Shown one piece after another: positions 51,930 to 59,944 of a stretch of DNA of 64,000 bases. The stretch comes from Flavobacterium sp. N2038 (GTDB taxonomy: Bacteria; Bacteroidota; Bacteroidia; Flavobacteriales; Flavobacteriaceae): assembly GCF_025947185.1 (NCBI RefSeq), contig NZ_CP110001.1:1550001-1614000 (forward strand), given 5' to 3'. Below the pieces are notes generated by a model. That model did no database searches, was not told where the DNA came from, and saw only the letters and a program-made list of their open reading frames with translations. Made by a program: the position numbers and the translations under genes. Positions within the stretch are counted from its first letter, which is position 1, and the number at the start of each line of letters is the position of its first letter.

Positions 51930-52002
51930 TGACCCGACTGGGGCTCGAACCCAGGACCCCATCATTAAAAGTGATGTGCTCTACCGACTGAGCTATCGAG
52001 TC
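51930..52002 (-). tRNA. tRNA-Lys(TTT), copy 3
   Basis: Identical to copies 1 and 2 and first in the operon Lys-Lys-Leu. A consensus promoter is just upstream. Confidence 0.97.
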
Positions 52003-52026
52003 ATATTCGTTTCTTGAATGCGGGTG

Positions 52027-52058
52027 CAAATATAAGGAGTTATTTTCGAAGTTTCCAA
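52027..52058 (-). promoter_or_regulatory. tRNA operon promoter (TTG-N21-TATATTTG)
   Basis: On the minus strand, TTG (52058-52056), 21 bases and TATATTTG (52034-52027) match the consensus. The box is followed by GCACCCGCA before the tRNA; GGTGCAAATATAAG (plus strand) is shared with the copy at 48872-48885. Confidence 0.85.
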
Positions 52059-52070
52059 GCATTTTTATTA

Positions 52071-52078
52071 TAAATTTG
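52071..52078 (+). promoter_or_regulatory. -7 box (TAAATTTG) of aroK
   Basis: TAAATTTG matches TAnnTTTG, 51 bases before the aroK start. No clear TTG partner is seen. Confidence 0.4.
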
Positions 52079-52129
52079 CCTTTTTTTACAAAAAGTTTCC
52101 AACTTCTTAGTTTATAAGGTTTTATTAAT

Positions 52130-52648
52130 ATGAAAAAAATAGTGTTATTAGGTTATATGGGTTGCGGAAAGTCAACAATTGCCCAAAACTTGTCAAAAAT
52201 TACAAATATTCCGTTTCTGGATTTAGATACTTGCATCGAAAAAAGAGCAAACTTGTCTATAAATGAAATTTTTTCTAAACATGGAGAGGTGTATTTTCGA
52301 AAATTAGAACACGAAATGTTTGTCGAATTACTTCATTCTTCAGAAAATAATATTATTGGATTAGGCGGAGGAACGCCTTGTTATGCTAATAATCATTTAT
52401 TACTTCAAAATGAAGATATCGTTTCTATATATTTAAAAGCATCAATTGATACTTTATATAACAGATTAGTGCAAAACAAAAGCAAACGGCCTTTAATTGC
52501 AGATATGAATGAAGAGGAAATGAAAGAGTTTATCGCAAAGCATTTGTTCGACAGAAGCTTTTATTATAACCATGCACAGTACAAAGTGTCGGTTGATAAT
52601 AAAGCCGTCGAAGAAACTGTTGAGGATATTTTGAAGATCTTAGCTTAA
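52130..52648 (+). CDS. aroK: Shikimate kinase
   Basis: The 172-aa protein has Walker A GYMGCGKST (8-16), the shikimate-binding DLDTCIE and FRKLE, IGLGGGTP and the lid RPLI region. It phosphorylates shikimate in the path to chorismate. Its last 9 bases overlap the end of the convergent PRTase gene. Confidence 0.95.
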   Translation: MKKIVLLGYMGCGKSTIAQNLSKITNIPFLDLDTCIEKRANLSINEIFSKHGEVYFRKLEHEMFVELLHSSENNIIGLGGGTPCYANNHLLLQNEDIVSIYLKASIDTLYNRLVQNKSKRPLIADMNEEEMKEFIAKHLFDRSFYYNHAQYKVSVDNKAVEETVEDILKILA

Positions 52649-53140
52649 AAAAGCATAATCATCGCCGTTGTCATCAAAAACAACCTGAACATGTTCTAGT
52701 AGAGAGGTTGATAAAGAAATGCCTTTAAAGTCGGCTTTTACCGGGTATTTTTTGTGATTTCTGTCTACTAGGACTGCTGTTTTGAATTTCTTAAGCGGAA
52801 CGTCTAAGAAATGACGTACAGCATATATTAGTGTAGTGCCCGAGTTTAGTACATCATCCACTAATACTAAGCCTTTGTTTTGGTATTCTTCTTTGGTCAA
52901 TGAAGTCTGAATTGGCAGCTGCGGATTTTGTTTGTCTATTTTAACATCGCAGGTTGAAACCTTTAATGTTGATATACTACTTAAAGCTAAGGCAATTTTT
53001 TGAGCAAAAACAGATCCGTTTGAAGCGATTCCGGCAATCACGATTTCTTCTTCGTCAACAAAAGTTTCGTAGATTTGATAAGCGATACGTTTGATTTTGT
53101 GTTCGATTTCCTGATTGGTTAAGATGATATTCTTGCTCAT
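52640..53140 (-). CDS. Phosphoribosyltransferase (PyrR-like)
   Basis: The 166-aa type I PRTase has the PRPP loop LVLVDDVLNSGTTL and IAGIASNGSVFAQ. It resembles the PyrR/uracil PRTase-like group, which binds pyrimidine nucleotides, but the RNA-binding role of PyrR cannot be assumed. It is convergent with aroK. Confidence 0.85.
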   Translation of the reverse strand: MSKNIILTNQEIEHKIKRIAYQIYETFVDEEEIVIAGIASNGSVFAQKIALALSSISTLKVSTCDVKIDKQNPQLPIQTSLTKEEYQNKGLVLVDDVLNSGTTLIYAVRHFLDVPLKKFKTAVLVDRNHKKYPVKADFKGISLSTSLLEHVQVVFDDNGDDYAFLS

Positions 53141-53164
53141 GGTGTAATTTTTTTGCTAATATAA

Positions 53165-53291
53165 CTAATTTTAAATTCCAATATAAAAAATCCAAATTCC
53201 AATATAAAAAATCCAAATTCCAATTTTTTTAATAGAAATTCTAATGTTGAGTTTTTGATTTTGTAAAGTTTTGGAATTTGAAATTTGGAAT
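53165..53291. repeat. Intergenic AATTCCAA word-repeat patch (copy 3)
   Basis: Two tandem AAATTCCAATATAAAAAATCC units and AAATTCCAATTTTTT are followed by TTTTGGAATTTG and AAATTTGGAATTTATT, so the patch can fold back. It separates the PRTase and hslR genes. Confidence 0.65.
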
Positions 53292-53681
53292 TTATTCCGT
53301 TTCTTCCTCATCAAAAATTTCATTTCCGTATTCATCAATATCTCTTCTGTCTTTTTTAGTAGGTCTTCCGGTGCCGCTTTTGCGATAATGTTCTTTAGAT
53401 AGTTTTAAAAGTTCTAAATGTGCATAAGCTTCCGGTGGCGTTTCGTTTTTGCGATATATATCAACAAGTTTTGCGCCCACACGACTTTCCGGAATATCAA
53501 GTACGGTAATGATTTGTGTAATCTGATCTTTTCTAAAAGTGATTTTATCTGTAGGGAAAACTTCTTTTGAAGGTTTGGCAACCTGCCCATTTACTGTAAT
53601 ATGGTTTTTTTTGCAGGCTTCGGTAACCATGTTTCTGGTCTTGTAATAACGCACGCACCATAAGTATTTATCTATTCTCAT
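53292..53681 (-). CDS. hslR: S4-domain RNA-binding protein (Hsp15-like)
   Basis: The 129-aa protein starts MRIDKYLWCVRYYKTRNMVTE, the S4 domain of Hsp15, with VAKPSKEVFPTDKI and the C-terminal KSGTGRPTKKDRRDID. Hsp15 binds stalled 50S subunits with attached tRNA. The ATG at 53681 is used; a longer frame adds 25 residues over the promoter region. Confidence 0.92.
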   Translation of the reverse strand: MRIDKYLWCVRYYKTRNMVTEACKKNHITVNGQVAKPSKEVFPTDKITFRKDQITQIITVLDIPESRVGAKLVDIYRKNETPPEAYAHLELLKLSKEHYRKSGTGRPTKKDRRDIDEYGNEIFDEEETE

Positions 53682-53760
53682 AATTTTTCTAAATTCGAAG
53701 TTAAATTCTTTACAAAAATAAATCAATATTGTATCTTGCGCACCTAAAAAATCCACAATA

Positions 53761-54852
53761 ATGAATAAATTTAAATATTACTTTGTATTATTACTGGCAG
53801 GTATTGCTATCGTTTCTTGTAATAAGAAAGATGATGATGAGGTAGTGGTAGTCCCTTTGCGTGATTATACAGAGCAATATAAGGCAGATAATGATTCTAT
53901 TATTAAATATTTAAATAGAAATTATATTACAGTTACTAATGCTCCGGGTACTCCACAAGATCAGGATGTAACTATAAGTAAGATTACAGATCCTGCTACG
54001 CAGCCTTCTATTATGTCATATCTTAACAGTGAGACTTTTCCAAAGTTGTTGACCAGAGATGTTTATAATGATAACATTACTTATAAAGTGTACTATCTGG
54101 TATTAAGAGAAGGTACTGGTCACTCACCTGTAAATACTGATAGAGTTTACAATACTTATGTTGGAAATTTATTGAACGGGACTCAGTTTGACAGTTCTAA
54201 TAATATACCAGGATATTGGGATTTGGATGGTTTGGGTGACAGAGGTGTTTTTGTTGATGGGTGGAAAGAAATTTTCCCGAAGTTTAAGACAGGAACTGCT
54301 TCAGCGCCTGATGCTTCGGGTGTAGTTACTTATAATAATTTTGGTGCAGGTGTTATGTTTTTGCCTTCAGGGTTAGCTTACTATGGATCATCTCAAACAA
54401 ATATCCCTGCTTATTCTCCTTTAGTTTTTAGTTTTAAATTAATGGACTTGGCTCGCATTGATCATGATCGTGACGGTGTTTTTGATTTTAACGAAGATGT
54501 TAATCATGATGGTTATGTTTATGATTTTAGTAATAAGACTTTATATCCTAATCCACCTGCGAATTTAATTGACGATACAGATGGGGATGGAACGCCGGAT
54601 TTTCTTGATATTGATGATGATGGAGATGGATATACCACTTTGTTTGAAATAACAAAGCCAACGGGAGCTCCTGTTACAGGAATTAGTAAATATTATCCTT
54701 ATGATCCAATTCCGGATAGCCCTGTAACGCCAAATATTGATGAAACGGAGACTTGGGGAATTCCAGCGGTTGCTTCTGATGGAACTGTTGATTACATCTC
54801 TCCAGGTCGACTAAGACTTCATGTTGATAAAAATCATCATGCGATAAAATAA
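53761..54852 (+). CDS. FKBP-type peptidyl-prolyl isomerase lipoprotein with calcium-binding repeats
   Basis: The 363-aa lipoprotein (Cys20, AIVSC) has a diverged FKBP domain (about 100-235: YKVYYLVLREGTG...VYNTYVGNLLNGTQFDSS...LPSGLAYYG...FSFKLMDL). Then come Asp-rich thrombospondin-3-like loops (DHDRDGVFDFNEDVNHDG, DDTDGDGTPDFLDIDDDGDGY). It is probably an outer-membrane folding factor with Ca2+-stabilised tail; Gld/PorX-type lipoproteins are related in style. A terminator follows. Confidence 0.87.
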   Translation: MNKFKYYFVLLLAGIAIVSCNKKDDDEVVVVPLRDYTEQYKADNDSIIKYLNRNYITVTNAPGTPQDQDVTISKITDPATQPSIMSYLNSETFPKLLTRDVYNDNITYKVYYLVLREGTGHSPVNTDRVYNTYVGNLLNGTQFDSSNNIPGYWDLDGLGDRGVFVDGWKEIFPKFKTGTASAPDASGVVTYNNFGAGVMFLPSGLAYYGSSQTNIPAYSPLVFSFKLMDLARIDHDRDGVFDFNEDVNHDGYVYDFSNKTLYPNPPANLIDDTDGDGTPDFLDIDDDGDGYTTLFEITKPTGAPVTGISKYYPYDPIPDSPVTPNIDETETWGIPAVASDGTVDYISPGRLRLHVDKNHHAIK

Positions 54853-54877
54853 AATATTTATTGAATTGATATTTTAA

Positions 54878-54906
54878 AAACCTGTTTGAAACAATCAAAC
54901 AGGTTT
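54878..54906 (+). terminator. Terminator after FKBP gene
   Basis: AAACCTGTTTGA pairs with TCAAACAGGTTT, then a T-run. Confidence 0.92.
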
Positions 54907-55014
54907 TTTTTATTGTATCAGTATATGTTAATTTTTATTTTATTGTAGGAAAAATAATATAAATATTGTTTGTTTTTATATGTTTGTAAGATTAATAATT
55001 AAAATCTAATAATC

Positions 55015-55965
55015 ATGAAAAAATTAATTGTATTGTTTTTGGTTGCAGGTTTTTTTTCCTGCAGTAATGATGAGGGATCTGTTGAACAAGTTTCGGTAAA
55101 AGATCAGCTTTCAGTTTTAGATGGTAATATGTTGTCTTTTAAAGATGAGGAATCATTTGTTAAAGAGTACTCTGATCTGGCAGGCTTAAGTACGGATGAG
55201 CTTAAAAATTGGGTATCTTCTAAAAAACTGATTTCATTGCTTGAATCATCAGATAGCTCCGAAGGTATAGAAGAAGATGTCGTGCCAGAATCTAGGTTGG
55301 TTTATTCTGATGCTTTAAAAGCTACTTTAAACTTTGATGCTAAAGTGAAAATTGGGAGCAAAATATTATGGTTGAATGAACTTGCTTTTTACGTGTTGCC
55401 TGAAGAAGATAAAAGTAAGTCATCTGATGAGCTTTTAAGTCTTAAAAATAAACTTCAAATTTATGGGCAAATAACAGGGTTGTCAAAATTAAATCAAAAT
55501 TTAACTGGCAAAAATTTATTTCCTAACGAGAATAGAATTAGAACTTTCGCATCTCAAGAAATGAATTATAATGGAAGCAGGCTTAGGCATGTTGTCGATC
55601 TATTTAATGAAACAATTTATCTTAATGATCAGTTTCAATCTAGTAAAATGTTTATTCGTTCTATTTTGCAATATAGATCATGTTCTACTTGGAGATGTAC
55701 TTGGAAAGAGGCTGCTAATCAACGAAATCTAACTAGTGATTTTTCGGGATCACCTGCAAGTGGAGTTTGGTCAGTTCCTGATGTATATACTTATTCAGCA
55801 ATAAGTGGAACACAGACAATTTTATTATCAAGCTGGAATCGACCGCCTGCACCTACTCATCCAGATTTTTGGTATCCGAATTTTGCTATTTCAGGGCCAT
55901 TGGTATGTACTTTAGTAGTTGTAGCTCCGGCACCTTCGGTGTCTATTGAGTTGTCTTGGTATTAA
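55015..55965 (+). CDS. Lipoprotein of unknown function
   Basis: The 316-aa protein has a lipobox ending at Cys16 (FFSC), an N-terminal helical part (SFKDEESFVKEYSDLAGLSTDELKNWV) and a C-terminal part rich in Trp, Pro and Ser with two paired cysteines (SCSTWRC). I do not recognise the family. A TATGTTTG -7 box lies at 54979-54986 and a strong terminator follows, so it is a single-gene unit. Confidence 0.7.
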   Translation: MKKLIVLFLVAGFFSCSNDEGSVEQVSVKDQLSVLDGNMLSFKDEESFVKEYSDLAGLSTDELKNWVSSKKLISLLESSDSSEGIEEDVVPESRLVYSDALKATLNFDAKVKIGSKILWLNELAFYVLPEEDKSKSSDELLSLKNKLQIYGQITGLSKLNQNLTGKNLFPNENRIRTFASQEMNYNGSRLRHVVDLFNETIYLNDQFQSSKMFIRSILQYRSCSTWRCTWKEAANQRNLTSDFSGSPASGVWSVPDVYTYSAISGTQTILLSSWNRPPAPTHPDFWYPNFAISGPLVCTLVVVAPAPSVSIELSWY

Positions 55966-55985
55966 AAAATATATTAAAGAAGCAA

Positions 55986-56015
55986 AAAACCTCGAAATGT
56001 GAATTTCGAGGTTTT
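55986..56015. terminator. Bidirectional terminator
   Basis: CCTCGAAAT pairs with ATTTCGAGG, with an A-run before and a T-run after. It separates the lipoprotein gene from the convergent transketolase operon. Confidence 0.9.
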
Positions 56016-56039
56016 TTTATAAAGTAAGAAAGTAAAAAA

Positions 56040-56993
56040 TTATTTTCTTTTGATCACTCTTTCTACAGCTTCAACAATCGCCTGATTGTTTAATTTGTAT
56101 TTTTCCATTAATTGCTCCGGAGTTCCAGATTCACCAAAACTATCGTTTACAGCTACAAATTCTTGTGGAGTTGGATTGTTTAAAGCTAATACGCCTGAAA
56201 CGCTTTCTCCAAGACCTCCAAGGTAGTTGTGCTCTTCTGCAGTAACTACACATCTTGTTTTTGCAACCGATTTAAGAATAGCTTCTTCGTCAAGAGGTTT
56301 GATCGTGTGAATGTTGATTACTTCAGCAGAGATTCCTTTTGCTTCAAGAGCTTCTGCAGCAATAAGAGCTTCCCAAACTAAATGTCCTGTTGCGATAATA
56401 GTTACATCTGTTCCTTCGTTTAATAAAATTGCTTTTCCAATTACGAATGGTTCGTCAGCAGGAGTAAAGTTAGCAACAACTGGACGACCGAAACGTAAGT
56501 AAGCAGGTCCGTGGTGATCTGCTAATGCAATTGTAGCAGCTTTAGTCTGATTGTAATCGCAAGTGTTGATTACAGTCATTCCCGGCAGCATTTTCATTAG
56601 TCCGATATCTTCTAAGATTTGGTGTGTTGCTCCATCTTCTCCTAGTGTTAAACCAGCGTGAGAAGCACAGATTTTTACGTTTTTATCAGAGTAAGCAACA
56701 GATTGACGAATTTGATCGTAAACTCTTCCTGTTGAGAAGTTGGCGAAAGTTCCTGTAAAAGGAATTTTTCCTCCAATTGTTAAACCAGCAGCGATTCCGA
56801 TCATGTTGGCTTCAGCGATTCCGATTTGGAAAAAACGCTCCGGGTGATTTTTCTTGAAATCATCAAATTTTAATGATCCAATTAAATCAGCGCATAATGC
56901 CACAACGTTTTCATTTTTTTGACCTAACTCAGTCATTCCCGCTCCAAAACCTGAACGAGTATCTTTACTTCCTGTATTTTCGTATTTTTTCAT
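56040..56993 (-). CDS. tktB: Transketolase, C-terminal half subunit
   Basis: The 317-aa protein is the pyrimidine-binding and C-terminal part of transketolase: ALCADLIGSLK, FFQIGIAEANMIGIAAGL, SHAGLTLGEDGATHQ and a C-terminal VVTAEEHNYLGGLG. It pairs with the N-terminal subunit encoded upstream. The ATG at 56993 fits the family; the upstream frame reads through a word repeat. The symbol is used only to mark the half. Confidence 0.92.
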   Translation of the reverse strand: MKKYENTGSKDTRSGFGAGMTELGQKNENVVALCADLIGSLKFDDFKKNHPERFFQIGIAEANMIGIAAGLTIGGKIPFTGTFANFSTGRVYDQIRQSVAYSDKNVKICASHAGLTLGEDGATHQILEDIGLMKMLPGMTVINTCDYNQTKAATIALADHHGPAYLRFGRPVVANFTPADEPFVIGKAILLNEGTDVTIIATGHLVWEALIAAEALEAKGISAEVINIHTIKPLDEEAILKSVAKTRCVVTAEEHNYLGGLGESVSGVLALNNPTPQEFVAVNDSFGESGTPEQLMEKYKLNNQAIVEAVERVIKRK

Positions 56994-57000
56994 TTTTGTT

Positions 57001-57066
57001 TTTTGCTTTAGGCAGTAAGCTTTAGGCAATAAGCTTATGGCTTATGGCTTACAGCTTATAGCTTTT
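57001..57066. repeat. Intergenic TAAGCTTTAGGC/GGCTTA word patch
   Basis: TTTAGGCAGTAAGC, TTTAGGCAATAAGC, TTATGGC, TTATGGC, TTACAGC and TTATAGC follow in series between the two transketolase halves, in 7-14-base steps. They are of unknown role and do not interrupt either gene. Confidence 0.6.
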
Positions 57067-57067
57067 T

Positions 57068-57916
57068 TTAATAATCCGCTAAAGTTGAAATATTTTGAGC
57101 TAAAGCACTTGCCAATTGATCATTGTTTGGTGCTTTTCCGTGCCATGCATGTGTATGCATCATAAAGTCAACTCCGTTACCCATTTCTGTATGTAGTAAA
57201 ATACAAACTGGTTTTCCTTTTCCTGTTCTTGATTTAGCATCATTTAGTCCGGCAAGAATAGCATCTATACTATTTCCTTCTTTAATTTCTAAAACATCCC
57301 AGTCAAAAGCTTCAAATTTAGCACGAATGCTTCCCATTGGTAGAACTTCGTCTGTTGTTCCGTCAATTTGTTTTCCGTTAAGGTCAATAGTAGCAATAAT
57401 ATTGTCTACTTTTTTTGCAGAGGCATACATAATAGCTTCCCAGTTTTGACCTTCCTGTAATTCTCCGTCTCCATGTAAAGAATAAATTAAATGATTGTCT
57501 CCATTTAATTTTTTTGCCTGAGCAGCACCAAGAGCAACAGATAAACCTTGTCCTAATGAACCAGAAGCTATACGAACTCCAGGTAAACCTTCGTGAGTTG
57601 TAGGGTGTCCCTGTAAACGAGAGTTTAATAGTCTGAAAGTTGCTAGTTCTGAAACAGGAAAATAACCGCTACGTGCTAAAACGCTATAAAATACAGGAGA
57701 AATATGTCCATTTGAAAGGAAAAACAAATCTTCTCCAATTCCGTCCATATCAAAACCTTCTTTGCGCTCCATAATATTTTGGTATAAGGTTACCAAAAAT
57801 TCAGTACAACCTAAAGAACCACCTGGGTGACCTGAGTTGACAGCATGTACCATTCGAAGAATATCTCTTCTTACTTGGATAGTTAAATCGCTTAATTGTT
57901 GTGTGTTAGGCTTCAT
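57068..57916 (-). CDS. tktA: Transketolase, N-terminal half subunit
   Basis: The 282-aa protein holds the thiamine-diphosphate-binding part: SGHPGGSLGCTEFL, GHPTTHEGLPGVRIASGSLGQGLSVALG, HGDGELQEGQNWEA and ATIDLNGKQIDG. With the C-terminal subunit it makes a two-gene transketolase of the pentose phosphate pathway. A consensus promoter lies 25 bases upstream. Confidence 0.93.
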   Translation of the reverse strand: MKPNTQQLSDLTIQVRRDILRMVHAVNSGHPGGSLGCTEFLVTLYQNIMERKEGFDMDGIGEDLFFLSNGHISPVFYSVLARSGYFPVSELATFRLLNSRLQGHPTTHEGLPGVRIASGSLGQGLSVALGAAQAKKLNGDNHLIYSLHGDGELQEGQNWEAIMYASAKKVDNIIATIDLNGKQIDGTTDEVLPMGSIRAKFEAFDWDVLEIKEGNSIDAILAGLNDAKSRTGKGKPVCILLHTEMGNGVDFMMHTHAWHGKAPNNDQLASALAQNISTLADY

Positions 57917-57941
57917 TTTGTATGTAAAAGTTAAACTGGGG

Positions 57942-57972
57942 CAAAAGTAATTGTTATTTTGCGGGGAGACAA
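57942..57972 (-). promoter_or_regulatory. Transketolase promoter (TTG-N20-TACTTTTG)
   Basis: On the minus strand, TTG (57972-57970), 20 bases and TACTTTTG (57949-57942) match the consensus. Confidence 0.75.
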
Positions 57973-58140
57973 ATGATTTTCTGCTTTAGTTTGCTGTAAT
58001 TGTGAAATTTCGTATGTTTTTTATTAATCGTATAAAAAGGGATTAATTATACTATTTTTTTTGAGTATTATTCTTAATTGAGTAAAGAAATTGGGATTTC
58101 AAAAAAAAATATAGAAGTTTAGAGAAGTATAGATGCAATT
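57973..58140. other. Intergenic stretch without gene
   Basis: This part of the 310-base gap after the transketolase promoter is AT-rich with several A- and T-runs. I see no open frame, RNA or further structure until the palindrome at 58141. Confidence 0.6.
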
Positions 58141-58204
58141 TTGCCACAGATTAAAGGATTAAGCATATAAAAAAATCAGTGCTTGTCAATATAATCTGTG
58201 GCAA
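58141..58204. repeat. Intergenic TTGCCACAGATT...AATCTGTGGCAA palindrome (copy 3)
   Basis: The 12-base outer arms (58141-58152 and 58193-58204) are exact reverse complements. The inside contains AAAGGATTAAGC as in the other copies (17027-17093, 37397-37438). Confidence 0.8.
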
Positions 58205-58226
58205 AAGTGATTAAGGTTATGTAAGT

Positions 58227-58526
58227 TTAATTGGTATCGCTTTCGCTGTAGAAATTGTTTTCTTCGTCTTCTGATCCTGTTTCTTCCTGCTCATCATCGA
58301 GTTCTGAGCCAGGAACATCCAGGTCGTTTCCTAGTTTGTCACTATTTTGTTTCCATTCGTGATTGTCCTGACTGATAGTTTTGTCACTTGAAATTTCTTC
58401 CGGATCAATGTCTTCTAATTTGTCTTCCCGATTGTAAATATCTTCGCTCGCGGGATAATTTAAATCTTCTAGATTTTTTTCAATTTGATCTTCTTTTGCC
58501 GGGTTTTTATCTTCTGAGTTTATCAT
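58227..58526 (-). CDS. Acidic, probably disordered 99-aa protein
   Basis: The protein is rich in Asp and Glu (EDKLEDIDPEEISSD, SELDDEQEETGSEDEENN) with no hydrophobic core or signal peptide. It resembles the hydrophilic protein at 19860-20234 in style only. Such proteins are common and unassigned in Flavobacterium. Confidence 0.6.
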   Translation of the reverse strand: MINSEDKNPAKEDQIEKNLEDLNYPASEDIYNREDKLEDIDPEEISSDKTISQDNHEWKQNSDKLGNDLDVPGSELDDEQEETGSEDEENNFYSESDTN

Positions 58527-58639
58527 GATTTATATGCTTTAAAATGTTTTATAAAGTTAAGAAATCTATGCGTTCTGTTCTTATATTTTCAAAATCAGGA
58601 TATTATAGTATTTGCATAAAAAAGAAATTATCACATTTT

Positions 58640-59512
58640 CTAATGGATAAATTCTTTAACTGTAGAAATCTCTTTCCATGTAATTAATTGAATTTGATTT
58701 TCTTTTAGTTTCGCTCTGCATTCTGAACTAGTAAAAAAGTCAAAGTCAATCTGACGCCATTCTGATCCAAAGTTTGGATGGTTAATTGTGATACCCTGCA
58801 TTTCAAAATCATCAAAAGCAGGGTGAAGCAAGAAAACATTGAATCCCGGAATAACATTGTCTAAAGCTTTTTCATATGATTTTCGAAGTTCTCCCTTTTC
58901 GAAATCGGCATAATATCCAATCAGAAGATTATCAGCTAAAAGAGTATTTGTAAAATCATATTTTTTATCAGATAAGCTAACTGATTCTATAAAGTCTTTA
59001 TTGATGAAAACAGGTAAGTTATATGTTTTTCCGAGTTCCTTATAGATTTCTAAAATTTCAGGACTTACTCCAACGCTGCACATATGTGAGTCAAGATGTG
59101 TGGGCTGGATTCCGAATTGCAAAGCTTTTTCTATTTGAGCAGTTAATTCTTTTTTGATTTCAGAAAGCTTTGCGTTGTTTTTGAAATCTTTTCGGGTTTT
59201 GTAAAAATAACCGTTTTGATCCACTAAACCAGGAACTTCAGAAATAGGAAGAACAGGGCCGAATTTATAATTTTCCCATTCGCAAGTCAGTGTTAAATGA
59301 ATACCACAATCATAATTTGGGTTGTTTTTGGCAAATTCGGCCATTTCAAAAAACCATGGACATGGTACCATTATGCTATAAGAGTTTACAGATCCGTTTT
59401 GAAGTGCTTGTATAGTGGCCTGATTTTCTGAATGAGATAATCCTGCATCATCGGCATGAATCATTAGAAGTTTTGTGTTTTCTGGATATCCGAGTTTTTG
59501 AGCTAAATTCAT
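58640..59512 (-). CDS. ChbG/YdjC-family carbohydrate deacetylase
   Basis: The 290-aa protein has the metal-site motifs of the YdjC family: [12 protein letters not shown] near the N-terminus, [20 protein letters not shown] and FLLHPAFDD. ChbG removes acetyl groups from chito-oligosaccharides; the substrate here is not known. It is monocistronic. Confidence 0.9.
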   Translation of the reverse strand: MNLAQKLGYPENTKLLMIHADDAGLSHSENQATIQALQNGSVNSYSIMVPCPWFFEMAEFAKNNPNYDCGIHLTLTCEWENYKFGPVLPISEVPGLVDQNGYFYKTRKDFKNNAKLSEIKKELTAQIEKALQFGIQPTHLDSHMCSVGVSPEILEIYKELGKTYNLPVFINKDFIESVSLSDKKYDFTNTLLADNLLIGYYADFEKGELRKSYEKALDNVIPGFNVFLLHPAFDDFEMQGITINHPNFGSEWRQIDFDFFTSSECRAKLKENQIQLITWKEISTVKEFIH

Positions 59513-59552
59513 TTTCTTTTTGTTTTTTTGCGATGAGTAAATGGCACGCGGT

Positions 59553-59568
59553 CCCGATAGCTATCGGG
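59553..59568. repeat. 16-bp perfect palindrome CCCGATAGCTATCGGG
   Basis: All 16 bases are self-complementary and GC-richer than the neighbourhood. I recall this word as frequent in Bacteroidetes genomes; within this window it occurs once. Confidence 0.85.
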
Positions 59569-59698
59569 ATGCGGGTTTAAACGGATTTTTACTTTTTGTG
59601 ATTGTGATGGTTCTACTTTGCCCAGCTTTGACTTCGCTCAGCCTGACAATAGTTTTATTCAAATTTAAAAAAATATTATGGAAGCATCACGTCTTTTT

Positions 59699-59784
59699 GC
59701 GTTAGGGATAGTAGTGAAAAGCCCACAGCCTGACGAAGGAAGTGCGAGGACTTGTAGCGGATAGCCCGACCGAAGGGAACGCCC
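59699..59784 (+). ncRNA. GC-rich candidate structured RNA
   Basis: An 86-base island near 57% GC in an AT-rich gap. GCGTT (59699-59703) can pair with AACGC (59778-59782). Inside, GTAGTGAAAAGCCC and GTAGCGGATAGCCC are near-repeats, with GAGGACTTG between. It has the look of a lineage-specific structured RNA (Flavo-1 was one thought, not verified). The strand is uncertain; plus is chosen for orientation to tgt. Confidence 0.45.
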
Positions 59785-59916
59785 AAATTATTAAATTTCA
59801 AATTTTAAAACAAAATCCAAATCCCAAGTTTCAGGTTTTCTTTGTTTCAGGTTTCAGGTTGATTATCTAATTTTCTAATTGCCAAATTATCTAATTAATT
59901 TTCCCTGAAATTAGCT

Positions 59917-59924
59917 TATCTTTG
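59917..59924 (+). promoter_or_regulatory. -7 box (TATCTTTG) of tgt
   Basis: TATCTTTG matches TAnnTTTG, 20 bases before the ATG. No TTG at the -33 position is evident. Confidence 0.6.
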
Positions 59925-59944
59925 CGCACTGAAAAAAGAAACAG

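Larger units (their letters stand above)
59513..59944. other. 432-base intergenic region before tgt
   Basis: It contains the palindrome at 59553-59568, a GACTTCGCTCAGCCTGACA block at about 59628-59646 that resembles fragments of other flavobacterial repeats, a GC-rich putative RNA at 59699-59784, AAATTTCAAATTTT and TTTCAGGT word repeats (59797-59859), and the tgt -7 box. No convincing protein gene is present. Confidence 0.7.

Noticed and set aside
51690..52062. Open frames across the tRNA genes on both strands (with phrases such as VGFEPT and LGLEPRTP)
   Set aside because: They are translations of tRNA-Leu and tRNA-Lys and their complements, a common artefact.
56040..57916. Transketolase broken by a frameshift
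   Set aside because: Both halves have complete domains, own starts and a gap; split transketolases are a known normal form.
59678..59764. 28-codon frame starting MEASRLFALG before tgt
   Set aside because: It runs through the GC-rich structured region and has no coding support.
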